The position numbers and the translations under genes are program-made. Positions 1 through 8,263 of a stretch of DNA of 19,055 bases are shown piece by piece. The notes beneath the pieces are model-generated. The model made no database searches. It was not told the DNA's origin and worked only from the letters and a program-made list of their open reading frames with translations. The DNA lies in the NCBI GenBank assembly GCA_031264895.1, contig JAISDI010000170.1, forward strand, positions 1-19,055. Direction: 5' to 3'. This stretch comes from Endomicrobium sp. (GTDB taxonomy: Bacteria > Elusimicrobiota > Endomicrobiia > Endomicrobiales > Endomicrobiaceae). Position 1 is the first letter of the stretch, and each line of letters opens with the position of its first letter.

Positions 1-1865
1 TCTCCGATAACGTCTCCCATATATTCTTCAGGGACAACGACTTCCGTTTTCATTATAGGTTCAAGTATAATGGGATTTGCTTTTTTGCAAGCTTCTTTAA
101 AAGCCATGGAACCGGCAATTTTAAAAGCCATTTCCGAGGAGTCAACTTCATGGAACGAACCGTCTGTAAGTTCAACTTTCACGTCGACTACGGGATAACC
201 GGCAAGAGTGCCGGAAGTTGTGGCTTCTTTGATACCTTTGTCTACTGCGGGAATATATTCTCTTGGTATAACTCCGCCGACAATTTTATTTACAAATTCA
301 TAACCTTTGCCGGGTTCTTGAGGTTCAACCGTAAGAACAACGTGACCGTACTGACCGCGTCCGCCGGTCTGTCTTACATATTTTGATTCCGCTTCCTGTT
401 TTTTCTTAATGGTTTCGCGGTATGCAACCTGCGGCCTTCCCACGTTTGCCTGAACGTTAAACTCTCTTTTCATTCTGTCAACAAGAATTTCAAGATGCAG
501 TTCGCCCATACCCGCGATAATCGTCTGATTAGTTTCTTCGTTCGTCCTTACTCTGAAAGTCGGATCTTCTTCGGCAAGCCTTGAAAGAGCGGTCGCAAGC
601 TTTTCTTCGTCAGCTTTAGACTTAGGCTCAATCGCAACGTCTATAACCGGCTCTGGAAAATCCATCGATTCCAAAATTATCGGGCTTGCTTCATCGCAAA
701 GAGTGTCGCCCGTAGTCGTATTTTTTAAACCGACTGCCGCGGCAATATCTCCGGCGTTTACGGACTTGATTTCTTCTCTCTGGTTAGAGTGCATGCGCAC
801 TATGCGCGAAATTCTTTCTTTTGCATTTTTACCGGGATTGTATACGTAAGAACCGCTTTCAAGCGTTCCCGAATATACTCTGAAATAAGTAAGTTTTCCT
901 ATATAAGGATCTGCCTGAATTTTAAAAGCTAAAGCGCTGAAAGGAGCTTTATCGTCAACTTCTCTGGTAGAAGCTTCGCCGTTTTCAGGGTTTATTCCTT
1001 TAAGAGCTTCTCTGTCCAGCGGAGAAGGAAGATAATCGCTGACCGCGTCAAGCATAGGCTGAACGCCTTTATTTTTAAACGCTGTTCCGCAAAGGCAAGG
1101 TATCAGCTTTATTTTAAGAGTGGCATTTCTTATCGCCTGTTTGATCTGAGGTATGGTAGGTTCTTTTCCGTCCATGAAAGCCATCATGACCTCATCGCTG
1201 TAATCAGCGATAAGTTCTATCATCTCGGTGCGCATATGCCGCGCTTTTTCTTCATACTCTTGAGGTATGTCTATAATGTCAAATGTCGCTCCGAGTTCTT
1301 CGCCCGTCCATACGTGAGCATTCATCGCCACCAAATCTATTATGCCCTGAAAACCCGCTTCCGCCCCGATAGGTATTTGTATGGGAAGAGGCACTGCTCC
1401 GAGCTTTTCTCTTATGTCGTTTACGACCATAAAAAAGTCCGCGCCTATTTTGTCCATCTTATTTGAAAACACTATTCTTGGCACGCCGTATTTGTCGGCT
1501 TGTCTCCAAACCGTTTCTGATTGAGGCTCAACTCCGTTTCCGGAATCAAATACCACGACCGCTCCGTCCAAAACTCTCATTGATCTTTCCACTTCGACGG
1601 TAAAATCAACGTGTCCGGGAGTGTCGATAATATTAAACTGCATGTCCTGCCATTTACAGTACGTGGCGGCGGAAGTAATCGTTATTCCTCTTTCTCTTTC
1701 CTGTTCCATCCAGTCCATAGTGGCTGCGCCTTCATGCACTTCGCCTATCTTATGCGTTCTGCCCGTGTAATAAAGTATTCTCTCTGTAGTAGTAGTTTTA
1801 CCGGCGTCAATATGAGCGGCAATACCAAAGTTTCTAATCTTCTGCAACGAAAATTCTCTAGCCAT
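1..1865 (-). CDS. fusA: Elongation factor G (3' end beyond window)
   Basis: Translocation GTPase that moves tRNA and mRNA through the ribosome and also acts in ribosome recycling; cytoplasmic. The frame is open from the ATG at 1863-1865 to the left edge, about 621 codons; EF-G is usually near 700, so roughly 75 C-terminal residues (most of domain V) are missing. The G-domain motifs are intact: P-loop AHIDAGKT (residues 17-24), switch I RGITIT (59-64), DTPGHVDF with catalytic His85 (81-88) and NKMD (135-138). Domain IV sequence such as [10 protein letters not shown] lies further on. The residues between the G3 and G4 motifs read [11 protein letters not shown], a small departure from the common DAVxGVxPQSE. 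A purine-rich AAGGGAAG precedes the ATG. It is the last gene of the minus-strand block in view; a tuf gene often follows but would lie outside. Confidence 0.97.
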   Translation of the reverse strand, partial: MAREFSLQKIRNFGIAAHIDAGKTTTTERILYYTGRTHKIGEVHEGAATMDWMEQERERGITITSAATYCKWQDMQFNIIDTPGHVDFTVEVERSMRVLDGAVVVFDSGNGVEPQSETVWRQADKYGVPRIVFSNKMDKIGADFFMVVNDIREKLGAVPLPIQIPIGAEAGFQGIIDLVAMNAHVWTGEELGATFDIIDIPQEYEEKARHMRTEMIELIADYSDEVMMAFMDGKEPTIPQIKQAIRNATLKIKLIPCLCGTAFKNKGVQPMLDAVSDYLPSPLDREALKGINPENGEASTREVDDKAPFSALAFKIQADPYIGKLTYFRVYSGTLESGSYVYNPGKNAKERISRIVRMHSNQREEIKSVNAGDIAAAVGLKNTTTGDTLCDEASPIILESMDFPEPVIDVAIEPKSKADEEKLATALSRLAEEDPTFRVRTNEETNQTIIAGMGELHLEILVDRMKREFNVQANVGRPQVAYRETIKKKQEAESKYVRQTGGRGQYGHVVLTVEPQEPGKGYEFVNKIVGGVIPREYIPAVDKGIKEATTSGTLAGYPVVDVKVELTDGSFHEVDSSEMAFKIAGSMAFKEACKKANPIILEPIMKTEVVVPEEYMGDVIG

Positions 1866-1934
1866 TTTCTTCCCTTTTTTATTAAATTTCTTATTCTTAT
1901 AAGTCTAAATCAACATCAGCCTTTTACATAATCT

Positions 1935-1940
1935 ATTATA
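1935..1940 (-). promoter_or_regulatory. Possible fusA promoter (-10 only)
   Basis: On the minus strand a perfect TATAAT lies about 70 bp upstream of the fusA start. No convincing -35 hexamer lies 16-18 bp further upstream, and there is no TGn extension. It would give fusA its own transcript despite the long gap behind rpsG. AT-rich DNA produces such hexamers by chance, so this is weak. Confidence 0.3.
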
Positions 1941-2064
1941 TACTAAATTGGAGCAGCCCACTGACTTTATATTTAACCCGTGTTAAGACCTCACGGGGCA
2001 GGCTTCAAAAGAATTACATCATTTCCGAGAACTTCGGGCATAATGACAAAAATTATTTCACTCG

Positions 2065-2190
2065 TTTGTCATTCCCGAAGGTTTTTATCGGGAATCCATT
2101 TTGTCTTTTCACTTTTTGCCGCCATCACAACATTTAAGCTATTTGTCTATTTAACTTGGATCCCCGATTACGACTTTCGGGGATGACAAA
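2065..2190. repeat. Paired-hairpin intergenic repeat 1 (REP-doublet-like)
   Basis: Two 34-nt arms in inverted orientation (2065-2098 and 2157-2190) match at 28 of 34 positions by hand alignment. Both begin TTTGTCAT and end ATCCA when read inward. Each arm is itself a hairpin: ATTCCCGA/TCGGGAAT on the left and ATCCCCGA/TCGGGGAT on the right, both perfect 8-bp stems. The stems differ by a compensated T-A to C-G change. The 58-bp centre has no visible structure. The layout resembles REP/BIME doublets or small non-autonomous elements; no transposase is present. Confidence 0.8.
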
Positions 2191-2317
2191 AGATTTTACG
2201 TTCAAAATCAATACACCCCATCTGACCACAAATTATAACAACCTTATCGTCCAGCCCTACAGTCATGACTATTAAAAAAATCGGAATAAAAATAAATCAT
2301 TCACAGTTCACTACTCA

Positions 2318-2478
2318 TTACTAATTGGTTTTCTCGAAAAACCCTACTAAAGTTCAAATTAAAAGGTTCGTCATTCTGAACTCGTTTCAGAATCTCGTCG
2401 TGGAAAAAATTAACGTCAGACCCTGAAACGAGTTCAGGGTGACGGCTAAAAAATTTTTTAGAGAAACCCAACTACTAA
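2318..2478. repeat. Paired-hairpin intergenic repeat 2 with outer inverted repeats
   Basis: The inner arms at 2369-2395 and 2418-2444 (27 nt each) are inverted and match at 23 of 27 positions. Each folds into a perfect 8-bp stem with a 5-nt loop (ATTCTGAA/TTCAGAAT and ACCCTGAA/TTCAGGGT). All four mismatches are compensated, so pairing is kept in each arm. The outer arms at 2318-2341 and 2455-2478 (24 nt) match at 20 of 24. Each inner arm starts with GTCA plus two pyrimidines and C, as in the element at 2065-2190, so the two look like members of one broader family. Confidence 0.75.
2404..2444 (-). terminator. Possible intrinsic terminator after rpsG
   Basis: Read on the minus strand, CGTCA-CCCTGAA pairs with TTCAGGG-TGACG around a CTCGT loop, with a 2-nt bulge (TC), giving about 12 bp. 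It is followed by TTAATTTTTT. It sits 47 bp past the rpsG stop and is formed by the right arm of the second repeat, so the repeat may double as a terminator between rpsG and fusA. The bulge and the broken U-tract make it uncertain. Confidence 0.45.
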
Positions 2479-2490
2479 TTGCCGTTAAAA

Positions 2491-2970
2491 TTACCAGCGG
2501 TAATGCGCGAAAGCCTTATTTGCTTCGGCCATTTTGTGCGTATCTTCTCTTTTCTTTATTGCCGCGCCTTCTTTTTTGCTGCTGTCAATTATTTCCTGAG
2601 CAAGCTTTTCGGACATTGGTTTGCCCGTTTTGCTTCTTGAAATTTCTATAAGCCAATTAATAGCAAGAGTGGTTGAACGTATCATCGGAACTTCCATCGG
2701 AACCTGATATGTCGCTCCGCCTACTCTGCGCGGCCTTACCTCAAGAAGAGGACGGATATTTTCAATAGCTCTGTTAAATACCGCCACAGGATCTTCGCCG
2801 GTTTTTTCGCTTATTATATCAAACGAATCATACATTATGGATTCTGCCGTGCTTTTTTTACCTTCAAAATTCAGCTTATTTATAAATCTTGCTATCAAGA
2901 CTGACCCGTATTTTGAATCTCCGACAGGCAAACCTCTTTTTTCTCTTGGTTTTAAAGCTTTGCGTGGCAT
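2491..2970 (-). CDS. rpsG: 30S ribosomal protein S7
   Basis: Primary 16S rRNA-binding protein that nucleates assembly of the 30S head and lines the E and P sites. The 159-residue product has family hallmarks: an N-terminal MPRK, the VxxFIN-like segment near residue 30, the [16 protein letters not shown] stretch near residues 79-94 and the terminal AHYRW. The length is close to the usual 156. The start is an ATG preceded by AGAGGG at about 8 nt. It lies 149 bp downstream of rpsL and 625 bp upstream of fusA, in the conserved str gene order. In E. coli S7 represses translation of the str mRNA by binding the rpsL-rpsG spacer; whether this longer spacer serves that role cannot be read from the sequence. 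Confidence 0.97.
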   Translation of the reverse strand: MPRKALKPREKRGLPVGDSKYGSVLIARFINKLNFEGKKSTAESIMYDSFDIISEKTGEDPVAVFNRAIENIRPLLEVRPRRVGGATYQVPMEVPMIRSTTLAINWLIEISRSKTGKPMSEKLAQEIIDSSKKEGAAIKKREDTHKMAEANKAFAHYRW

Positions 2971-3052
2971 ACTTTTCCCTCTTTAAAGACTGAGCGCCGG
3001 ACTGACAATAGAAACATAACCTGCCTTCCAAAATCTGCCCTGCACATCACGT

Positions 3053-3080
3053 TTTATATTTTATTTTTTTCAAAAAACAA
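3053..3080 (-). promoter_or_regulatory. Weak candidate promoter in the rpsL-rpsG spacer
   Basis: On the minus strand TTGTTT, a 16-bp spacer and TATAAA could form a sigma70-type promoter for rpsG. The tract is A/T-rich with many alternatives. Immediately after the rpsL stop there is also a short GC hairpin (CGCGC/GCGCG, 3101-3105 with 3110-3114) without a following U-run, so it is not a standard terminator. Confidence 0.25.
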
Positions 3081-3119
3081 ACTTTTTTTCCTGCTTTTGA
3101 CGCGCATTAGCGCGCAATA

Positions 3120-3503
3120 TTACTTCGAGGCGGCTTTTGCTTTCTTTGCGCCGTACTTGCTTCTCGACTGCTTGCGTCCGTCAACTCCGGTAGCGTCAAG
3201 AGTTCCTCTGACGATATGATAACGAACTCCCGGCAAATCTTTTACACGTCCGCCGCGTATAAGAACAAGCGAATGCTCCTGAAGATTATGTCCTACGCCC
3301 GGAATATGTGAAGAAACTTCATACTGCGACGTAAGCCTTACTCTTGCGACCTTTCTTAATGCGGAATTAGGCTTTTTCGGCGTCGTCGTATAAACTCTGG
3401 TGCAAACTCCTCTTCTCTGAGGGCAATTTTTGAGCGCCGGCGCTTTTGTTTTTTTGACGGTATCTTTTCTTCCGTCTGCAATCAACTGATTAATCGTTGG
3501 CAT
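3120..3503 (-). CDS. rpsL: 30S ribosomal protein S12
   Basis: Decoding-centre ribosomal protein of the 30S subunit. The 127-residue product carries the signature [24 protein letters not shown] and [26 protein letters not shown] segments (shown here only as family anchors, with the decoding lysines at PKKPNS and VKDLPG intact, and the Asp of VKDLPG that is methylthiolated in E. coli also present). The streptomycin-related lysines are therefore wild-type-like. A few extra N-terminal residues and a KAASK tail account for the small excess over 124. AGAGG sits 10 nt before the ATG, inside the 17-bp gap after rpoC, so it is co-transcribed with rpoC: this is the junction where the beta operon meets the str operon. 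Confidence 0.97.
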   Translation of the reverse strand: MPTINQLIADGRKDTVKKTKAPALKNCPQRRGVCTRVYTTTPKKPNSALRKVARVRLTSQYEVSSHIPGVGHNLQEHSLVLIRGGRVKDLPGVRYHIVRGTLDATGVDGRKQSRSKYGAKKAKAASK

Positions 3504-3520
3504 TGTTTTTGTTCCTCTGT

Positions 3521-6500
3521 TTATTTATCTTTACCTGTAATTATCGGTTTAAGTCCGGTTCCTGCAGGTATCAGGTGTCCGATGGAAACGTTTTCTTTCA
3601 ATCCTCTCAGGGTATCGATCTGGCCGGATACTGCGGCTTCCGTCAGTATTCTTGTAGTTTCCTGAAACGACGCAGCAGAAATAAACGAATCCGAAGACAA
3701 TGATGCTTTTGTTATGCCTAAAAGAATAGGATGAGCAACCGGCGCTTTTCCGCCTTTTGCCTTAACTTCTTTCCTGTCCAGTTCATATTTGTATCTGGAT
3801 ACGATTTCTCCGTTAAGGAATTTACTGTCGCCCGAATCCATTATTCTGACATTAGACAACATCTGCCTTACTATTATTTCAATGTGTTTATCGTTTATGG
3901 TAACGCCCTGAAGCCTGTAAACCTGCTGGATCTCGTTAACTAAATATTCCTGAACTTCTTTCGGCCCTTTGACCTTCAGAATATCGTGCGGATTTACTGC
4001 TCCGTCCGACAGAGATTCGCCTTCTCTTACCCTGTCGCCTTCGTAGACGACTAAATGTCTTCCCGCGGGTATAAGATAATCTTTTTTCATTTTCGTATCG
4101 GGATTTTCGACTTCGACTTTCACGCTGCCTTTAGCCGTAGGCCCGCCCAAATGTACAATACCGTCAATTTCCGAAACGACCGCCGCATTTCTGGGGCGTC
4201 TTCCTTCAAATAATTCGGCAACTCTTGGCAAACCGCCCGTGATATCTCTTGACTTTGACACTTCCTGCGGAATTTTCGCAAGAATATCGCCGACTTTTAT
4301 CTTGTCGCCGTCATGAGCTACAAGAGTCGTTTCAACCGGCAGAGGATATTCCGCAACGGTTTTACCGTCTTTCTTAACGACCATTCTCGGGCTTTTTCTA
4401 TCTGAAGGATGCTCTATTATAACTCTTTCAATCTGTCCGGTGATTTTTGATTTTTCTTTCTGTAAAGTTACGCCGTCTTTGATATCTATAAACTGAACGG
4501 TTCCGTCAAATTCCGAAATAATCGGTTTTGAATGCGGATCCCATTTTGCTATAAGCACGTGCTTTTTCATTCCAGTGGCGGCGTCGACTTTCACTTCGAC
4601 TTTTTGTCCGTCTTGAACTTCAATCACGGCTCCGTAAGGAATCTGGTAAACCTGTCTGCGATGTACGGGAAACTCAGTGTAGGCAAGTTCCGTATTTCTG
4701 CTTAAAACTATGGTTTCGCCGTCCCCGTTTTTAATCGTTTTTAAATTATAGTAATCCGCCGTACCGTTATTTTCGGCATAAATTTCCGAACGCTGAACAA
4801 CGCGGCTGGCGGCTCCTCCGATGTGGAACGTGCGCAGCGTAAGCTGCGTGCCGGGTTCGCCGATCGACTGCGCGGCGATAATTCCCACGGCTTCTCCTAC
4901 TTCAACCATTTTGCCCGTCGCGGGATTTACTCCGTAACATTTCGCGCATACTCCGTGTTCCGATTCGCAGGTCAAAACGCTTCTTATACCGATTTTATCG
5001 ATACCGGCTTCGACAAGCTTTTGCGCTTTTTCAGGGGTAATCATTTCTCCCCTTTTAACAATCAGCTCGTCATGGACAATATCTACTACGTTATCAAGCG
5101 CGATTCTTCCGACAACGCGCTCGTCAATTTTTTCAACAACTTCATCGCCGCTCTGCAATGTTCCTATAAACACTCCGTTAACGGTTTTGCAGTCCGACTC
5201 TCTTACGACTACGTCATGCGCTACGTCGACAAGCCTTCTTGTAAGGTAGCCTGCGTCCGCAGTTTTAAGCGCGGTATCGGCCAAACCTTTACGTCCGCCG
5301 TGAGTTGAGATAAAATATTCCAAAACCGTCAAGCCTTCCCTGAAGTTTGAAATAATAGGCGTTTCAATGATTTCTCCGACGCCGCCTGTAAGTTTTTTCT
5401 GCGGTTTAGCCATAAGTCCGCGCATTCCGGCAAGCTGTCTTACCTGCTGCCTTGAACCTCTTGCGCCGGAATCGGCCATCATAAATATTGAATTAAACCT
5501 GTTTTCGCCTTTTTTAAGCGGTTCGGTTTCTTCTTTTCTCATTTCGTCAAACATTATGTCGGCGACTTCGTCCGTAACTCTCGTCCAGATATCTATGATT
5601 TTATTGTAACGTTCCGATTCAGTTATAAGACCGAGTTTCGCCTGTTTTTCGATTTCTTTAATTTTAGCTTTCGCTTCTTTGACCATTTTCTCTTTTTTCG
5701 GCGGAATTTTCATTTCGTCTATAGAAATTGAAACGCCGGCAAGAGTGGCGTACCTGTAACCCATTTTCTTTATTTCATCTAAAAGAACGACGGTTTTGTA
5801 CTGCCCGAACTCTTTATAACATCTGTCGACCAAACCGCCAAGCTCTTTTTTTGTCATGCTTTTATTCTGGTAACCTAAAGAATACGAACCGTCTTCGTTT
5901 TTGGGAAGATTTTCGTTGAATATAACTCTTCCGACGGTCGTATAGTTCATGATTTCGTTTCCGTCTTCGGCTTTATAATTTTTCCATTTGGTTATATCCG
6001 GCTGTTCGTTATCTTTAAGCTTTTCGTCTCTTATATTGGTAAGACCCACAACTTTGATTTTTGCGTGCAGATCTATTTTTTTGGACTGGTACGCGCTTAT
6101 GACTTCGTCAACGGAAGAAAATATTTTTCCTTCACCTGGAACGCCGGGCTTTTCTTTAGTCAAAAAGCAGCTGCCCAAAACCATGTCCTGAGAAGGAACG
6201 GCTATAGGTTTTCCCGAGGCGGGAGAAAGAATATTTCTTGTAGCCATCATCAAAACTTTGGCTTCAAGCTGCGCTTCAACCGAAATCGGAAGATGCACGG
6301 CCATTTGATCTCCGTCGAAATCCGCATTAAACGCCGCGCAAGTCAAAGGATGAAGATTTATGGATTTGCCTTCAACCAAAACGGGTTCAAAAGCCTGAAT
6401 TCCGAGCCTGTGAAGCGTCGGCGCTCTGTTTAAAAGAACCGGATGGTTTTTTGTGACTTTTTCAAGTATGTTCCATACTTTTGCGTCGCCTCTTTCAAGC

Positions 6501-8263
6501 ATTCTTCTTGCGGATTTAAGCGTCGCGTTTTCCTGTTTTATCAATTCTTTTATAATGAACGGTTTAAAAAGTTCAAGCGCCATTTCTTTCGGGAGACCGC
6601 ACTGGTTAAGTTTTAAGTTCGGGCCGACGACAATAACGCTTCTTCCGGAATAGTCGACTCTTTTCCCGAGCAGGTTTTGTCTGAAACGTCCCTGTTTTCC
6701 TTTAAGAGTGTCCGAAAGAGATTTTAAAGGCCTGTTGCCCGCGCCGGTTACCGGCCTTGTTCTTGAATCGTTGTCTATCAATGCGTCAACGGCTTCCTGT
6801 AAAAGTCTTTTTTCATTGTTTATCATAACCGCAGGCGCTTTCAACTGCTCAATATGACGGAGCCTGTTGTTTCTGTTTATAATTCTTCTGTATAAATCGT
6901 TTAAATCTGAAGTAGCAAACCTGCCGCCGTCCAAAGCGACCAAAGGCCTTAAATCCGGCGGTATAACGGGAAGCGTCGTCAAAATCATCCACTCCGGCCT
7001 TGTTTCGGAATTTAAAAATCCCTCTACAACTCTGAGTTTTCTGATAAGCCTTGCTCTTTCCGCGTCGGATTTCGTTCTTTTGATTTCTATATGAATGTTT
7101 TTTGCTTCTTCCGCGAGATTGATTTCTTCTAAAAGTTTTCTGACTGCCGCGGCGCCGATATCGACTTTGAGATTGTCGCCGAAACCATTTTGAAGATTTT
7201 TTATATCGCTTTCTTCGAGAAGAACAAAATTTTCCGGCTTTGCGAAATCTTTCATGAAAGGAACGTCGTTTCTTGAGATTTCAATTCTCAAATGCCCTTC
7301 GTACTTTTTCAAGCTTTCGGGATTTCTTCTTAAATCGTTGAAGAGTTTGTCTTTTTCTATATCAAAAAATTCTATTCTTATCTTTTTGTCAGGTTCGGTG
7401 ATCGAAACGGTCTCTCCTTTTTCAAAAGACTCCGAAAGAATTTTTTTAATTTCTCCGCGCTGCGCGGAATCCAGATCTCCGTAAAAATAAACGCTGTGCG
7501 ATTTGAAATAACATTTATAGTAAGTATCGCCTTTTTCTATGTTTGCGGCTATTTTTTTGGCCGCGTCGTCTGCGGACATATCGAACCTGTCCGTCTGATG
7601 TTTAACCAAAGCTCTAAGCTGTTTTACGGCTTTATTTGAATCTTCGTCCAAAACTACTTCTTCGCTGACAATGCCGTCGAATATGCCTTTGAACTCTTCT
7701 TTAACCACCGGGCTGTTAATGCCGTATTTGAAAAGGTCAAACTCTTCTTCTTTTAAAAGCATGCCTTTTTCTACGAAAGAACAAACTCCGGCGCGGTCTT
7801 TAAGATTGTCCGTCACAACATATTTTGTGTAGTAAATCACTTTTTCCAAGTCCGAAATTTTCATGTTGAGAAGAATTCCGATTCTTGAAGGCGGTTTTCT
7901 CAAAAACCACAGATGAGCGACCGGAACGGCCAAATCTATATGCCCGAATCTCTCTCTTCTGACTTTAGATTCGGTCACTTCGACGCCGCATCTGTCGCAT
8001 ATCGTGCCTTTGTGTTTGATATATTTATATTTGCCGCAATGACATTCCCAATCTTTTGTCGGCCCGAAAATTCTGTCGCAAAACAAACCGTCTCTCTCGG
8101 GTTTAAAAGTTCTGTAATTTATTGTTTCCGGCTTTTTAACTTCGCCGTATGACCACGCTCTTATCTCATCGGAACTTGCAACGGTAACTTTAACCGCGTC
8201 AAAATTAGAGTAATTTAGGTTACCGGGTTTTTTCTTTTGATTTTGAAAATTTATTTTAGTCAT
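3521..8263 (-). CDS. rpoC: DNA-directed RNA polymerase subunit beta'
   Basis: Catalytic subunit of RNA polymerase. Visible landmarks: N-terminal zinc site Cys74, Cys76, Cys89 and Cys92; active-site NADFDGDQM at 646-654 with the Mg-binding Asp648, 650 and 652; second zinc site Cys1025, Cys1099, Cys1106 and Cys1109; bridge helix at roughly 980-1015; trigger loop [10 protein letters not shown] with His1147. After the trigger loop there is a region that aligns by eye with the E. coli SI3 insertion. At 1580 residues it is about 170 longer than E. coli beta'. Nearly all of the excess lies before the active site: the catalytic triad is displaced by 188 residues, which places the extra insertion between the N-terminal zinc finger and EWMILT (Trp425). 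The ATG overlaps the rpoB TGA (ATGA, 8260-8263), implying translational coupling. Confidence 0.98.
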   Translation of the reverse strand: MTKINFQNQKKKPGNLNYSNFDAVKVTVASSDEIRAWSYGEVKKPETINYRTFKPERDGLFCDRIFGPTKDWECHCGKYKYIKHKGTICDRCGVEVTESKVRRERFGHIDLAVPVAHLWFLRKPPSRIGILLNMKISDLEKVIYYTKYVVTDNLKDRAGVCSFVEKGMLLKEEEFDLFKYGINSPVVKEEFKGIFDGIVSEEVVLDEDSNKAVKQLRALVKHQTDRFDMSADDAAKKIAANIEKGDTYYKCYFKSHSVYFYGDLDSAQRGEIKKILSESFEKGETVSITEPDKKIRIEFFDIEKDKLFNDLRRNPESLKKYEGHLRIEISRNDVPFMKDFAKPENFVLLEESDIKNLQNGFGDNLKVDIGAAAVRKLLEEINLAEEAKNIHIEIKRTKSDAERARLIRKLRVVEGFLNSETRPEWMILTTLPVIPPDLRPLVALDGGRFATSDLNDLYRRIINRNNRLRHIEQLKAPAVMINNEKRLLQEAVDALIDNDSRTRPVTGAGNRPLKSLSDTLKGKQGRFRQNLLGKRVDYSGRSVIVVGPNLKLNQCGLPKEMALELFKPFIIKELIKQENATLKSARRMLERGDAKVWNILEKVTKNHPVLLNRAPTLHRLGIQAFEPVLVEGKSINLHPLTCAAFNADFDGDQMAVHLPISVEAQLEAKVLMMATRNILSPASGKPIAVPSQDMVLGSCFLTKEKPGVPGEGKIFSSVDEVISAYQSKKIDLHAKIKVVGLTNIRDEKLKDNEQPDITKWKNYKAEDGNEIMNYTTVGRVIFNENLPKNEDGSYSLGYQNKSMTKKELGGLVDRCYKEFGQYKTVVLLDEIKKMGYRYATLAGVSISIDEMKIPPKKEKMVKEAKAKIKEIEKQAKLGLITESERYNKIIDIWTRVTDEVADIMFDEMRKEETEPLKKGENRFNSIFMMADSGARGSRQQVRQLAGMRGLMAKPQKKLTGGVGEIIETPIISNFREGLTVLEYFISTHGGRKGLADTALKTADAGYLTRRLVDVAHDVVVRESDCKTVNGVFIGTLQSGDEVVEKIDERVVGRIALDNVVDIVHDELIVKRGEMITPEKAQKLVEAGIDKIGIRSVLTCESEHGVCAKCYGVNPATGKMVEVGEAVGIIAAQSIGEPGTQLTLRTFHIGGAASRVVQRSEIYAENNGTADYYNLKTIKNGDGETIVLSRNTELAYTEFPVHRRQVYQIPYGAVIEVQDGQKVEVKVDAATGMKKHVLIAKWDPHSKPIISEFDGTVQFIDIKDGVTLQKEKSKITGQIERVIIEHPSDRKSPRMVVKKDGKTVAEYPLPVETTLVAHDGDKIKVGDILAKIPQEVSKSRDITGGLPRVAELFEGRRPRNAAVVSEIDGIVHLGGPTAKGSVKVEVENPDTKMKKDYLIPAGRHLVVYEGDRVREGESLSDGAVNPHDILKVKGPKEVQEYLVNEIQQVYRLQGVTINDKHIEIIVRQMLSNVRIMDSGDSKFLNGEIVSRYKYELDRKEVKAKGGKAPVAHPILLGITKASLSSDSFISAASFQETTRILTEAAVSGQIDTLRGLKENVSIGHLIPAGTGLKPIITGKDK

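Larger units (their letters stand above)
1866..2490. other. Long rpsG-fusA intergenic region with paired-hairpin repeats
   Basis: These 625 bp hold no credible gene. From left to right there is the fusA ribosome-binding region and a candidate -10 box, a small hairpin (CCCGTG/CACGGG, 1977-1982 with 1992-1997), a degenerate hairpin at about 2021-2045, a first inverted-repeat element (2065-2190), about 125 bp of plain AT-rich DNA, and a second nested inverted-repeat element (2318-2478). Short open frames here are repeat-derived. rpsG and fusA are usually only tens of bases apart, so the gap looks expanded by repeat insertion. Confidence 0.8.

Noticed and set aside
2021..2045. Degenerate hairpin resembling the repeat arms (CCGA/TCGG core)
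   Set aside because: The stem is too short and imperfect to call a third member of the repeat family.
1980..2186. Short plus-strand frame in the rpsG-fusA gap
   Set aside because: Runs through the inverted repeat; protein sequence is repeat-derived.
1866..2490. CRISPR array or insertion sequence in the long gap
   Set aside because: Repeats are inverted and paired, without regular direct repeats and spacers, and no transposase frame is present.
4823..5308. 161-codon plus-strand open frame inside rpoC
   Set aside because: Antisense shadow of a highly conserved beta' region; its composition is what the reverse reading of the real frame gives and no family features are visible.
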